The notes beneath the pieces were generated by a model. That model ran no database searches. It worked only from the letters and a program-made list of their open reading frames with translations, and was not told where the DNA came from. Source: Blastococcus litoris (lineage in GTDB: Bacteria; Actinomycetota; Actinomycetes; Mycobacteriales; Geodermatophilaceae). Taken from it: a stretch of 64,000 bases of DNA. The position numbers and the translations under genes were made by a program. Where the stretch lies: positions 1 to 64,000 of the forward strand of contig NZ_QCZF01000001.1 of NCBI RefSeq assembly GCF_003075095.1, written 5' to 3'. Shown piece after piece: positions 30,832-39,919 of this stretch. Each line of letters opens with the position of its first letter. Position 1 is the first letter of the stretch.

Positions 30832-32136
30832 TCACGCGGCGAGCTGCCGCCGGCTCACGGCCACGAAGTCGCAGAGCGCCTGCCGGAGGGCGACCCCGCG
30901 GGCATCGGCGGGCACGTGCAGCTCGTCGCGGCCGTCGAGGGGCAGCCCGGCCAGCTGCAGCGCCGCCTGCGACCGGATGTCCTCGTCGAGGATCCGCTGC
31001 TGCAGGGCGATCTGGCCGGCCGCCGTCGCGGGCGTCGGGAGCGGCTGCCCCGGCCCGGTCGACAGCAGGAGGCAGACGTACAGCCGGGAGGAGTCGAGGT
31101 CCTCGGGCTGCAGCAGGTAGACGATCGTCGTCGTCGCCCCCGAGTCCAGGAACTCCTGCCTCAGGCGGAGCTGGAAGGGGGCGCGGAAGGTGTAGCTCGT
31201 GCGCCGGCGCTGCCGCAGCGGGCGCCCGCCCCGCGCGACCTCCGGGTCGACCGGGTTGTCGCACCACTGCTCCTGGACGCTGGTGAAGCCGCCCGGCTCG
31301 CGCCGCACCTCGGGGAAACCGACCTCGGCGCCGTCGGAGGGGTCGATGGTCGCGGCGTGGACGAACGGGCCGTGCGTCGCATCGAGGAAGGTGTCGGCCA
31401 TCGGGCCCGCGGGCCCGGGCGACCGCAGCGGTGGCAACCAGCGGCTCACGAAGCGGCGGTCGGCGGCCTCGGGCACCTCCAGCGGGACGTCGGCCGGCTC
31501 GGCCGGCGCCAGCCAGATCACGCCGAGGCGCTCCCGGACGCCGTGCACGGGCGGCTCGACGGACAGCACGGGACCCTCCCGGCGCAGAGTCCGGTTGCGG
31601 CCCAGCAGACGGACCTGCAGCCAGCCGCCCGGCCGCAGCTCCCGGGACAGCGCCACCGGGTGCCAGGCGTGCTCCAGGGACGGGTCGAGGTTGTCGAACA
31701 CCGGCCCGGGTGGCCCGGCCGGTGCGGGAGGCCGCTCCGGGGACGGCGGGGCGGCGGGCCGCGGAGGGGACGGCAGTGCCGTCCGGTCCGGCGCCAGCCA
31801 CACCCAGCCGTGCCGTTCCTCCACCGCCCAGGGCGTGGCCAGGTCCGCTCGCGGCGGCGGGGTGCCGGTGGCGCCGAGCGACGGGATGTCCACGCAGCGG
31901 CCCTCGCCGTCGAAGCCCCACCCGTGCGCCGGGCACCGCAGCCGGCCGTCGCGCACGGTGGCGGTGGCCAGCGGGACCAGCCGATGGGGGCAGCGGGCCG
32001 GGAAGGCGCTCACCTCCCCCTCGAGGCGCAGCCGCACCACCACGAACGCCCGGCCCCCGGCGCCGACCGGGAGCGGCGTCGTCCCCACGTCGGTGGCGCG
32101 GGCCACCGGGTACCAGCCCGTCGACGTCGAAGCCAT
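30832..32136 (-). CDS. Rieske non-haem iron oxygenase, alpha subunit-like
   Basis: Oxygenase of 434 residues. The Rieske [2Fe-2S] ligands are Cys49/His51 (CPHR) and Cys68/His71 (CPAHGW). The mononuclear iron site is visible as FLDATHGPFVHAATID (D-x2-H-x4-H). The family oxygenates aromatic or steroid-like substrates with electrons from a reductase, but no ferredoxin or reductase gene is adjacent. It is convergent with the zinc-ribbon gene with a 4-bp gap. The substrate is unknown. Confidence 0.85.
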   Translation of the reverse strand: MASTSTGWYPVARATDVGTTPLPVGAGGRAFVVVRLRLEGEVSAFPARCPHRLVPLATATVRDGRLRCPAHGWGFDGEGRCVDIPSLGATGTPPPRADLATPWAVEERHGWVWLAPDRTALPSPPRPAAPPSPERPPAPAGPPGPVFDNLDPSLEHAWHPVALSRELRPGGWLQVRLLGRNRTLRREGPVLSVEPPVHGVRERLGVIWLAPAEPADVPLEVPEAADRRFVSRWLPPLRSPGPAGPMADTFLDATHGPFVHAATIDPSDGAEVGFPEVRREPGGFTSVQEQWCDNPVDPEVARGGRPLRQRRRTSYTFRAPFQLRLRQEFLDSGATTTIVYLLQPEDLDSSRLYVCLLLSTGPGQPLPTPATAAGQIALQQRILDEDIRSQAALQLAGLPLDGRDELHVPADARGVALRQALCDFVAVSRRQLAA

Positions 32137-32194
32137 GGCCCCAGTGCAGCGGAGGCACGTTCCCGGCCGGTTACGAGCAGCGCAACGTCGTGGG

Positions 32195-33370
32195 TCAGCT
32201 CGTCGCGGTGCCGGGTTCCGGCCCCAGGGGTTCGGCGCGGAGGGCCACCAGGCACAGGTCGTCGGCCGGTGACCCGCCGGCGAACGCGGTCACCGCCTGC
32301 TCCAGCGCCTCGAGGACGGCGGCCGGAGGCTCACCCCGGTGCTCGCCCAGGACCGCCCGGGTCCGCTCCTCCCCGAACAGCTCGAGCGGGCGGGACCGGT
32401 CCCGGCGGGCGCTGCGCCCCTCGAGCAGGCCGTCGGTGAAGATCAGCAGCCCGCCGCCGGATCCCAGTGAGGAGGTCCCCGTCTCGATCGTCAGCGGCTC
32501 GGCACCGATCCCCAGCGGGGTGCCGACCCGCCCGCCCGGGAGCGGCGCACCGCTGTCGAGGTCCCACGGCACGTCGTGCCCGGCTGCCGCCCAGCGCACG
32601 GTGCACTCCGGTGGCGCTGAGATGTTCACGCAGACGACCGTCACGAACTGGGTCGGGCCGGTCCCGTGCTCGGCCAGCGCCGCGTTCGCCAGCTGCAGCA
32701 GCTGGACGGGGTCGCCGGTGAACCGCGCGTAGGTCGCGCAGGCCACCCGCACGAAGGCGGCGCAGCGGGCCGCCTCGAGGCCGTGCCCGACGACGTCGCC
32801 GACCACGACGGTCGTGCTCCCGCCCGGCCCGTCGGCGACGAGGTAGAAGTCACCCGCGACGAGGCCCTCCGCCGGGGTGAAGGACGTCGCGATGCGCAGG
32901 TGCGGGCGCTCGGGCACGTCCGCGGGCGTGAGGGCGGCGCGCAGCGACTCGAGCTCGGCGAGCTCCTCCTCCCGGGCGCGCAGCCGCAGGAGCAGGGTGC
33001 GCTGCCGCTGGAGGAGCACCGTGACCAGGACGCCGACGCCGACGAGCACCAGGCCGCGGTTGAGCGCGGCCAGCCACAGGGTCCCGCCGGCCAGCTCGGG
33101 CGACGGGCTGAGGAGCTTGTCGACGACGAACATCAGCGTCGCCACGGAGGCGGTGACGACCACGCCGCGCAGGGCGAACCAGTAGCCGCTGAGCACGACC
33201 GGTACCAGGCCGTACATCGAGACGGCGAGGCTCGGCGTGGACGCGGTGGCCACCAGCAGCCACAGCGCGACCAGGAGCGCGACGAGGACCAGCACGCGGT
33301 CCCGCGTACGCGTCAGCCGCCCCGAGAACACCGGGGGACCGGGCGGAGGTGTCGTCGCCGCCGGACCCAC
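32195..33370 (-). CDS. Membrane-bound SpoIIE/RsbU-type PP2C protein phosphatase
   Basis: Protein of about 391 residues with four to five N-terminal membrane helices, a short coiled-coil-like linker (REEELAELESLRAAL), and a PP2C/SpoIIE domain. The metal-site acidic residues appear in VAGDFYLV, VGDVVGHG and IFTDGLLEG, and in SPADDLCLV at the end. The family usually dephosphorylates anti-sigma antagonists in general stress pathways. Start is uncertain: GTG at 33370 is used, a GTG at 33451 would add 27 residues. Confidence 0.85.
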   Translation of the reverse strand: MGPAATTPPPGPPVFSGRLTRTRDRVLVLVALLVALWLLVATASTPSLAVSMYGLVPVVLSGYWFALRGVVVTASVATLMFVVDKLLSPSPELAGGTLWLAALNRGLVLVGVGVLVTVLLQRQRTLLLRLRAREEELAELESLRAALTPADVPERPHLRIATSFTPAEGLVAGDFYLVADGPGGSTTVVVGDVVGHGLEAARCAAFVRVACATYARFTGDPVQLLQLANAALAEHGTGPTQFVTVVCVNISAPPECTVRWAAAGHDVPWDLDSGAPLPGGRVGTPLGIGAEPLTIETGTSSLGSGGGLLIFTDGLLEGRSARRDRSRPLELFGEERTRAVLGEHRGEPPAAVLEALEQAVTAFAGGSPADDLCLVALRAEPLGPEPGTATS

Positions 33371-33511
33371 CGGCCGAACGTAACAGCCGCAGGGCGGCCC
33401 GCCCCGTACCGGTGACGCCCCTCGTGGCGGGTGGTGTGCGCGGTCGCCCACGATCTACGGTGCGCTGGCCCACCGTCCCGGGGTGGGCCGGACCGCGTGG
33501 GGAGGCCGTCG

Positions 33512-34636
33512 ATGCGCGAGGCGCTGCGCTGGCTGCGGCCCGGGCACCTGGGCACCGAGGCGGAGCAGGCGACGTTCCGCACGCTCCACTCCGCGTCGCT
33601 CACGGCTCCGGAGCTGCGTGCCGGCCTGACCAGCGGCTCGGCCGAGCGCGCCATCCGGCACCTGCGGGACCTGCTCGGTGTGCCGGCCGTGGCGCTCACC
33701 GACACCGTGGCGCTCCTGGCGTGGGACGGCCGCTTCGCGCACCACCAGGAGGACGCCGCGGCGCTCGCCGCCATCGTGCTCGGGTCCGGCAACACCGTCG
33801 TCCGCGACCGCAAGGACTTCGCCTGCACGCACGCCGGCTGCGGGCTGCGGCAGGTGGTGGTCTCCCCGCTCGTGGTCGAGGACCGCGTGGTCGGCACCCT
33901 GCAGGCGTTCACCACCTCGGCGTCCGCCGGCCTCGTCCGTGCGGTGGCCGAGGTCGCGCGGTGGGTGTCGGGCAACCTGGAGCTGGCCGAGCTCGACGCC
34001 TCGCGCACGCGGCTGATGGAGGCCGAGGTGCGGGCGCTGCGGGCCCAGATCAGCCCCCACTTCATCTACAACTCGCTGGGCGCGATCGCGTCGTTCGTGC
34101 GCACCGACCCGGAGCGGGCCCGCGAGCTGATCCTGGAGTTCGCCGACTTCACCCGGTACTCGTTCAGCCGGCACGGCGAGTACACGACCCTGGCCGAGGA
34201 GCTGCGGTCCATCGAGCGGTACCTGGTGCTGGAGAAGGCGCGCTTCGGCGACCGGCTCCAGGTCACGCTGCGGGTGGCGCAGGAGGTCCTGCCGGTCGCC
34301 GTGCCGTTCCTCTGCCTGCAGCCCCTGGTGGAGAACGCCGTCCGGCACGGGCTGGAGCGCAAGCCGGGCACCGGGACCGTCACGATCATCGCCGCGGACC
34401 AGGGCGGCGAGTGCCTGATCTCGGTGGAGGACGACGGCGTGGGCGAGGACCCGGAGAAGGTGCGGCGGGCCCTGGCCGGTGACGTCTCCGTGGACTCCGT
34501 AGGCCTGGGCAACGTCGACGCCCGGCTGCGCACCGCCTTCGGCGACGACTACGGCCTGGTCGTCGAGACCGGCCCCGGAGCGGGCACGAAGGTTATCGTC
34601 CGGGTCCCGAAGTTCGCCCCCGGAGTGCGCCCGTGA
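33512..34636 (+). CDS. LytS-type sensor histidine kinase
   Basis: Cytoplasmic kinase of 374 residues. A GAF-like N-terminal sensor contains two cysteines in CTHAGC (105 and 110). The H-box is QISPHFIYNSLGAIASF, the N-box PLVENAVRHG and the G-boxes VEDDGVGEDP and GLGNVDARL. This is the LytS/YpdA group that pairs with LytTR regulators. A GGGGAGG site precedes the ATG. The response regulator gene follows with a GTGA overlap. Confidence 0.93.
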   Translation: MREALRWLRPGHLGTEAEQATFRTLHSASLTAPELRAGLTSGSAERAIRHLRDLLGVPAVALTDTVALLAWDGRFAHHQEDAAALAAIVLGSGNTVVRDRKDFACTHAGCGLRQVVVSPLVVEDRVVGTLQAFTTSASAGLVRAVAEVARWVSGNLELAELDASRTRLMEAEVRALRAQISPHFIYNSLGAIASFVRTDPERARELILEFADFTRYSFSRHGEYTTLAEELRSIERYLVLEKARFGDRLQVTLRVAQEVLPVAVPFLCLQPLVENAVRHGLERKPGTGTVTIIAADQGGECLISVEDDGVGEDPEKVRRALAGDVSVDSVGLGNVDARLRTAFGDDYGLVVETGPGAGTKVIVRVPKFAPGVRP

Positions 34637-35376
34637 CCGTCGACCGGATGGCCGTCCTCGTCGTCGACGACGAGCGCCCGGCGCTCGAGGAGCTGCGCTG
34701 GCTGCTGGAGCGGGACGAGCGGATCGACACCGTGCTCACGGCCGACTCGGCCACCGAGGCGCTCCGGCTCCTCCAGGAGCGCAGCGTGGACGCCGTGTTC
34801 CTCGACATCCGGATGCCCGGGCTCAGCGGGGTGGACCTCGCACGGGTGCTGTCGCGGTTCAAGGTGCCGCCCCCGGTGGTCTTCGTGACCGCCTACGACG
34901 ACCACGCCGTCGACGCCTTCGAGCTGGGCGCGGTCGACTACGTCCTCAAGCCGGTCCGCGACGACCGGCTCGCCGAGGCGGTCCGCCGCGTCGTCGGCGC
35001 ACGGGCCGGCGGTCCCGCGTCGGTGGACGACGACATCGCCGTCGAGCTGGGGGGCGTGACCAGGTTCGTGCCGCGTTCCAGCGTCGGCTACGTCGAGGCA
35101 CAGGGTGACTACGCCCGCCTGCACACCCGGTCGGGCAGCCACCTGGTGCGGGTCCCGCTGACCACGCTGGAGGAGTCCTGGAAGGACGCCGGCTTCGTGC
35201 GGATCCACCGCTCGCTGCTGGTGTCGCTGCAGCACGTCGAGGAGGTCCGGATGGACGGCGGCCGGTGCACCGTCGTCGTCGGCGGCACCCACCTGGGTGT
35301 GAGCCGGCGGCACACGCGGGAGCTTCGCGACCTCCTGGTGCGCCGGGCGCGCCCGGGCACCACGGCCAGGGGCTGA
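34633..35376 (+). CDS. LytTR-family response regulator
   Basis: Protein of 247 residues: receiver domain (acidic VVDDERPA, phospho-acceptor Asp in AVFLDIRMPG, Lys in YVLKPV) and a C-terminal LytTR DNA-binding domain (YVEAQGDYARLHT, FVRIHRSLLVSLQHVEEV). It acts with the LytS kinase encoded upstream. It should bind direct repeats before its targets; the symporter genes immediately downstream are the obvious candidates. Confidence 0.94.
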   Translation: MTVDRMAVLVVDDERPALEELRWLLERDERIDTVLTADSATEALRLLQERSVDAVFLDIRMPGLSGVDLARVLSRFKVPPPVVFVTAYDDHAVDAFELGAVDYVLKPVRDDRLAEAVRRVVGARAGGPASVDDDIAVELGGVTRFVPRSSVGYVEAQGDYARLHTRSGSHLVRVPLTTLEESWKDAGFVRIHRSLLVSLQHVEEVRMDGGRCTVVVGGTHLGVSRRHTRELRDLLVRRARPGTTARG

Positions 35377-35379
35377 GCG

Positions 35380-35766
35380 GTGTCGGAGGCCCCGTCCCCA
35401 CCGCGACCCCGCCGGGTCCGGGTGACGAGCCCGCGCACCGGCGCGGCCCGTGCACAGCGCGTCCCGGCCGCCCGCGAGATCGACGAACAGACCCTGCTGG
35501 GCGAGGTCTACATGACCTCGCTGCTGCGCTCCCAGCTGCGGCTGGCGCTGCTCGCGCTCGCGACCCTCGCGCTGCTCGTCGGCGGGATCCCGCTGCTCTT
35601 CTGGCTCTTCCCGGACCTGTCCTCGGTCGTCGTGCTCGCGGTGCCGCTGCCCTGGCTGCTGCTCGCGTTCGCCGTCTACCCGTTCCTGTTCGGGATCGGC
35701 TGGCTCTACGTCCGTGCCGCGGAGCGCAACGAACGGGACTTCGCCGACGTCGTGGACCGGTCGTGA
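35380..35766 (+). CDS. DUF485-like small membrane protein
   Basis: Protein of 128 residues with a basic N-terminal half and two hydrophobic helices (LALLALATLALLVGGIPLLFWLF and VLAVPLPWLLLAFAVYPFLFG). It is placed between a LytTR regulator and a sodium:solute symporter, as DUF485 proteins are placed before ActP. It probably serves as a small companion subunit of the symporter; sequence similarity to DUF485 is weak. Confidence 0.7.
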   Translation: MSEAPSPPRPRRVRVTSPRTGAARAQRVPAAREIDEQTLLGEVYMTSLLRSQLRLALLALATLALLVGGIPLLFWLFPDLSSVVVLAVPLPWLLLAFAVYPFLFGIGWLYVRAAERNERDFADVVDRS

Positions 35767-35785
35767 CCCGGCCGGGCGCCCCGTC

Positions 35786-37330
35786 GTGACCGCCGCCGGC
35801 TACAGCGTCCTCGGCGTCACCGCGGTGTTCGTGGCCACGCTGGCCGTGGGCGCCTACGGCTGGCGGTTCTCCCGTACCACCAGCGACTTCTTCGTGGCCT
35901 CGCGCACGGTGCGGCCGGGGCTCAACGCGTCGGCCATCGGCGGCGAGTACCTCTCCGCGGCGTCGTTCCTCGGCGTGGCCGGCCTGGTCCTCGCCTTCGG
36001 CACGGAGATGCTCTGGTACCCGGTGGGCTGGACGGCGGGGTACCTGGTGCTGCTCGTCCTCGTCGCCGCACCGCTGCGCCGGTCGGGCGCCTACACGCTG
36101 CCCGACTTCGCCGAGAGCCGGCTGGAGTCGCGGGGTGTGCGGCGGCTGTCCGCGCTGCTGGTCGTGGCGATCGGCTGGCTCTACCTCATGCCGCAGTTCC
36201 AGGGCGCCGGGCTGGCACTGGCCTCCACCACCGGCACGGGGGCGTGGCTGGGCGGCGTCCTGGTGGCCACCGTCGTCCTGGTCAACGTGCTCTTCGGCGG
36301 GATGCGCAGCATCACGTTCGTCCAGGCGTTCCAGTACTGGCTGAAGCTGACCGCCCTGCTGTTCCCCCTGCTGTTCATGGCCACCATCTGGCTCGGTGAC
36401 GGCGGGGTCTCCCCGGCCTCGGTCGACATCGGCGACGCGGGCGCGCCCGGCGACTCGTGGGTCTCGCCGCTGGCCGGCTCGAGCCACGAGCTCTACACGA
36501 CCTACTCGATCATCATCGCGACGTTCCTGGGCACGATGGGCCTCCCGCACGTCGTGGTGCGCTTCTACACCAACCCCGACGGCGCCGCGGCCCGCCGCAC
36601 GACCCTCTTCGTGCTCGCCCTGCTCGGCCTCTTCTACCTGCTGCCGCCGGTGTACGGCGGCCTCGGCCGGCTCTACGCGCCGGACCTGATCGCCAGCGGC
36701 CGCACCGAGTCGGTGGTGCTGGAGCTGCCGGCCCGCATGCTCGCCGGCACGCCGGGCGACCTGCTGTCCGCGCTGACCACCGCCGGGGCGTTCGCGGCAT
36801 TCCTGTCCACGTCGTCCGGGCTGACCATCGCCGTGGCCGGGGTGATCAGCCAGGACGTCATGGGCCGGCGCTTCGGCGGGGTGCGGGCCTTCCAGGCCGG
36901 TGCCGTCGTCGCCGTGCTCGTCCCGCTCGGGCTCGCGCTCCTGACCGAGGGGGTGGGCGTCGCGCAGGCGGTCGGCCTGGCCTTCGCGTTCGCCGCCTCC
37001 ACGTTCTGCCCGCTGCTCGTGCTCGGCATCTGGTGGCGCCGGCTCACCGACGTCGGGGCGATCGCCGGGATGCTCGTCGGAGGCGGGTGCGCCGGCGGCG
37101 CCGTCCTGGGCACCCTGCTCGGCGCGGCCCCGGCCGGCTGGCCGGGCGCGCTGCTCGCCCAGCCGGCGGCCTGGACCGTCCCGCTGGCGTTCCTCACCAT
37201 GGTGGTGGTCTCGCTGGCGACGCCCCGCCGGGTGCCGCGGCACGCCGCGCGCACCATGGTCCGGCTGCACACCCCCGAGGCGGTGCAGCTCGACCGCGGG
37301 ACACCTGCCGCGGGGAACCCGTCCCGCTGA
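35786..37330 (+). CDS. Sodium:solute symporter, ActP-like
   Basis: Membrane protein of 514 residues with about 13 helices. The family motif G-G-E-Y-L-S-A-A-S-F-L-G-V-A-G sits near residue 52 and FGGMRSITFVQAFQYW near 170. It belongs to the acetate/monocarboxylate group of the SSS family and most likely takes up a short organic acid with sodium. GTG at 35786 is the start. It resembles the second symporter of the region but is clearly diverged from it. Confidence 0.88.
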   Translation: MTAAGYSVLGVTAVFVATLAVGAYGWRFSRTTSDFFVASRTVRPGLNASAIGGEYLSAASFLGVAGLVLAFGTEMLWYPVGWTAGYLVLLVLVAAPLRRSGAYTLPDFAESRLESRGVRRLSALLVVAIGWLYLMPQFQGAGLALASTTGTGAWLGGVLVATVVLVNVLFGGMRSITFVQAFQYWLKLTALLFPLLFMATIWLGDGGVSPASVDIGDAGAPGDSWVSPLAGSSHELYTTYSIIIATFLGTMGLPHVVVRFYTNPDGAAARRTTLFVLALLGLFYLLPPVYGGLGRLYAPDLIASGRTESVVLELPARMLAGTPGDLLSALTTAGAFAAFLSTSSGLTIAVAGVISQDVMGRRFGGVRAFQAGAVVAVLVPLGLALLTEGVGVAQAVGLAFAFAASTFCPLLVLGIWWRRLTDVGAIAGMLVGGGCAGGAVLGTLLGAAPAGWPGALLAQPAAWTVPLAFLTMVVVSLATPRRVPRHAARTMVRLHTPEAVQLDRGTPAAGNPSR

Positions 37331-37453
37331 GCCGCCCGCCGACCGTCCCGTCCGCGACCGCTCGTCCCGCCGGACCTGCCGTACGCCGACGCGCGGTCGC
37401 CGCTCGGCGCAGCGTCCGCGCGGCCCGCTGCCCGCGAGGACGCACGCTTCTAC

Positions 37454-37469
37454 CGTGACGGGGCTCACA
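37454..37469. promoter_or_regulatory. CRP/GlxR-type palindrome before the DUF485-actP operon
   Basis: The 16-mer CGTGACGGGGCTCACA contains GTGA-N6-TCAC, the symmetry of CRP/FNR-family sites. It lies 30-46 bases upstream of the DUF485 GTG and overlaps a possible -10 (TACCGT, 37451-37456). A second site of the same layout precedes the acyl-CoA synthetase gene at 47886-47901. Confidence 0.5.
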
Positions 37470-37499
37470 ATCGCATCCGAGTGCCCAGGAGGCCGCATC

Positions 37500-37886
37500 G
37501 TGACCGAGCCCCAGGACCGTCGGCTCTTGAGCCCGGAGGAGTACCTGGCCGCCCAGAACTCCCCCGAGTTCCAGGACCTGAAGAGGCGCTTCCGCGCCTT
37601 CGCCTTCCCGATGACGTTGGCGTTCTTCTCCTGGTACCTGCTCTACGTCCTGCTCTCCACCTACGCCCACGACTTCATGGCGACCGAGGTCTTCGGGAAC
37701 GTGAACATCGGCATCCTGCTCGGCCTCGGCCAGTTCGTGTCCACGTTCGTGATCACGCACCTGTACGTGAACCACGCGAACAAGCGCACCGACCCCATCG
37801 CCGACGAGATGCGCGAGCGCCTCGAGCACCACGACTACCGCGCCGGTTCGGGCACCACCGACACCCAGGGGGCCACCCGTGTCTGA
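37500..37886 (+). CDS. DUF485 membrane protein
   Basis: Protein of 128 residues with the DUF485 pattern: an N-terminal SPEEYLAAQNSPEFQDLKRRF segment, FPMTLAFFSWYLLYVLLS, a second helix VNIGILLGLGQFVSTFVITHLYV, and a conserved YVNHANKRTDPIADEMRE tail. Proteins of this family accompany ActP. GTG at 37500 has an AGGAGG site 7 bases away. The gene overlaps actP by 8 bases. Confidence 0.9.
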   Translation: MTEPQDRRLLSPEEYLAAQNSPEFQDLKRRFRAFAFPMTLAFFSWYLLYVLLSTYAHDFMATEVFGNVNIGILLGLGQFVSTFVITHLYVNHANKRTDPIADEMRERLEHHDYRAGSGTTDTQGATRV

Positions 37887-39522
37887 CCTTCTCGCCGCCG
37901 ACAGCGGCACCATCGGCGAGCCCGCCGTCAACATCGCGATCTTCGGCGGCTTCGTCCTGATCACGCTGTTCATCACGTTCCGCGCCAGCCGGAGCAACAA
38001 GAGCGCGGCCGACTACTACGCCGCCGGGCGCAACATCAGCGGTACGCAGAACGGCCTGGCCATCGCGGGCGACTACCTGTCGGCCGCATCGTTCCTCGGG
38101 ATCGCCGGCGCGATCGCCGTCTACGGCTACGACGGCTTCCTCTACTCGATCGGCTTCCTCGTCGCCTGGCTCGTGGCGCTGCTCCTGGTCGCCGAGCTCA
38201 TGCGCAACACCGCCCGCTTCACGATGGCCGACGTCCTGGCCTTCCGGATGCGGCAGCGGCCGGTCCGCATGGCCGCGGCCATCTCGACGCTCGCGGTGTC
38301 GCTGTTCTACCTGCTGGCCCAGATGGCGGGCGCCGGTGGGCTGGTCACGCTGCTGCTCGGCGTGACCGGCGAGGCGGCGCAGGCGGTCGTGGTGACCATC
38401 GTCGGCGCGCTGATGATCTTCTACGTGCTCGTCGGCGGCATGCGCGGCACCACCTACGTGCAGATCATCAAGGCGTCGCTGCTGATCGTCGGCGCGTTCG
38501 TGATGACCGTCTGGGTGCTCGGCAAGTACGGCTTCAACCTGTCCTCGCTGATCGGCGGCGCGCAGGACCTCGCCGTCGAGGGCCGCGACGTGGCGGCTCC
38601 CGGCGCCCAGTACGGCGCCACCGGCACCTCGAAGCTGGACTTCGTCTCCCTCGGCCTGGCCCTGGTGCTCGGCACCGCGGGCCTGCCGCACGTGCTCATG
38701 CGCTTCTACACGGTGCCCACCGCCAAGGACGCCCGCCGCTCGGTGGTCTGGGCCATCTGGCTGATCGGCATCTTCTACCTGTTCAGCCTGATCATCGGGT
38801 ACGGCGCCGGCGCGCTGGTCGGCCCCGAGCGGATCCTGGGTGCCCCGGGCGCGGTCAACGCCGCGGCCCCGCTGCTGGCCTTCGAGCTGGGCGGGACGGT
38901 GCTGCTGGGCATCATCGCCGGCGTCGCGTTCGCCACCATCCTCGCGGTGGTCGCAGGTCTGACCATCACGGCGTCGGCGTCGTTCGCGCACGACGTCTAC
39001 GCGTCGGTGATCAAGCGCGGCGACGTGCCCCCGAACGGGGAGGTGCGGGTCGCCCGGATCACCGCCGTGGTGATCGGTGCGATCTCGATCGGTCTGGGCA
39101 TCCTCGCCCTGCAGGCGGGCCTGAACATCGCCTTCCTGGTGGCGCTGGCCTTCGCGGTGGCGGCCTCGGCCAACCTGCCGACGATCCTCTACACGCTGTT
39201 CTGGAAGAACTTCACCACCCAGGGTGCGCTGTGGTCGATCTACGGCGGGCTGATCTCCTGCATCGGTCTGATCATCTTCTCGCCGGTGGTGTCGGGGGCG
39301 CCGGTGAACCCGCTCACCGGCAAGAGCCCGTCGCTGATCCAGGACGTGGACTTCTCCTGGTTCCCCCTCAACAACCCCGGCCTGGTGTCGATCCCGCTGT
39401 CGTTCTTCCTCGGCTGGCTCGGCACGAAGCTGTCGAAGGAGCGCCCCGACGAGCTCAAGTCCGCCGAGCTCGAGGTGCGTGCCTTCACGGGCATCGGGGC
39501 GGAGAAGGCCGTCCAGCACTGA
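37879..39522 (+). CDS. actP: Cation/acetate symporter (ActP/MctC-like)
   Basis: SSS-family transporter of 547 residues with about 13 helices. Family motifs include GDYLSAASFLGIAGAIAVYG, LVGGMRGTTYVQIIKA, and GLPHVLMRFYTVPTAKDARRS. Pairing with a DUF485 gene supports uptake of acetate or a similar monocarboxylate with a cation. It is co-translated with DUF485 (8-base overlap, GTG start). A strong hairpin follows. Confidence 0.92.
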   Translation: MSDLLAADSGTIGEPAVNIAIFGGFVLITLFITFRASRSNKSAADYYAAGRNISGTQNGLAIAGDYLSAASFLGIAGAIAVYGYDGFLYSIGFLVAWLVALLLVAELMRNTARFTMADVLAFRMRQRPVRMAAAISTLAVSLFYLLAQMAGAGGLVTLLLGVTGEAAQAVVVTIVGALMIFYVLVGGMRGTTYVQIIKASLLIVGAFVMTVWVLGKYGFNLSSLIGGAQDLAVEGRDVAAPGAQYGATGTSKLDFVSLGLALVLGTAGLPHVLMRFYTVPTAKDARRSVVWAIWLIGIFYLFSLIIGYGAGALVGPERILGAPGAVNAAAPLLAFELGGTVLLGIIAGVAFATILAVVAGLTITASASFAHDVYASVIKRGDVPPNGEVRVARITAVVIGAISIGLGILALQAGLNIAFLVALAFAVAASANLPTILYTLFWKNFTTQGALWSIYGGLISCIGLIIFSPVVSGAPVNPLTGKSPSLIQDVDFSWFPLNNPGLVSIPLSFFLGWLGTKLSKERPDELKSAELEVRAFTGIGAEKAVQH

Positions 39523-39545
39523 ACGACGGCCCCGCGGGGCCGGTC

Positions 39546-39579
39546 GAGGCGCGCGTCCCCAGCCGGGGGCGCGCGCCTC
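39546..39579. terminator. Strong hairpin terminator after actP
   Basis: A 15-bp inverted repeat (39546-39560 with 39565-39579, loop AGCC, one G-T pair) lies 24 bases after the actP stop. A further short perfect dyad GGCCCCGCGGGGCC sits between. The element separates two convergent genes and should terminate both. Confidence 0.75.
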
Positions 39580-39591
39580 GCGCGTTCGCGC

Positions 39592-39819
39592 TCAGGCCGC
39601 CGCGGCGGGCGCCGGGGCCGCCTCCGGTGCGAGGACGACGGCCGCCCGGGCGGCGGAACGCCGGTGGCGGGCGACCAGGCGGGCGGTCAGCCCGGCGAGG
39701 ACGACGAGGGCGCCCACGGTGGGCAGACCCGGGTTGGCGAGGGCGACGGCGATCGCGGTCGCGTAGACGAGCGAGAGCATCACCAGCGGAGCTGGCAGGC
39801 GCGGCAGGTGCAGGTGCAC
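39592..39819 (-). CDS. Small hypothetical membrane protein
   Basis: Protein of 75 residues with two hydrophobic segments (LVMLSLVYATAIAVALA and VGALVVLAGLTARLVA) and an Ala/Arg-rich tail. A GGAGG site lies 7 bases before the GTG at 39819. It follows the manganese catalase gene on the same strand by about 100 bases. I do not recognise it. Confidence 0.6.
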   Translation of the reverse strand: MHLHLPRLPAPLVMLSLVYATAIAVALANPGLPTVGALVVLAGLTARLVARHRRSAARAAVVLAPEAAPAPAAAA

Positions 39820-39919
39820 GGCGAGACCTCCGGGAGAGGCGTCCCGCCGGGCCGGCGGCCGGATCCGTGGAGGACCGGCCGCCGGGCCGGCGACGGCGCG
39901 AGGGGACGGGGCGCGGGCC

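Noticed and set aside
33371-33451. Longer N-terminus of the SpoIIE-type phosphatase starting at 33451
   Set aside because: The extra residues have no recognisable domain and would overlap the promoter region of the divergent kinase gene. Neither start has a good ribosome-binding site, so this is only a mild preference.
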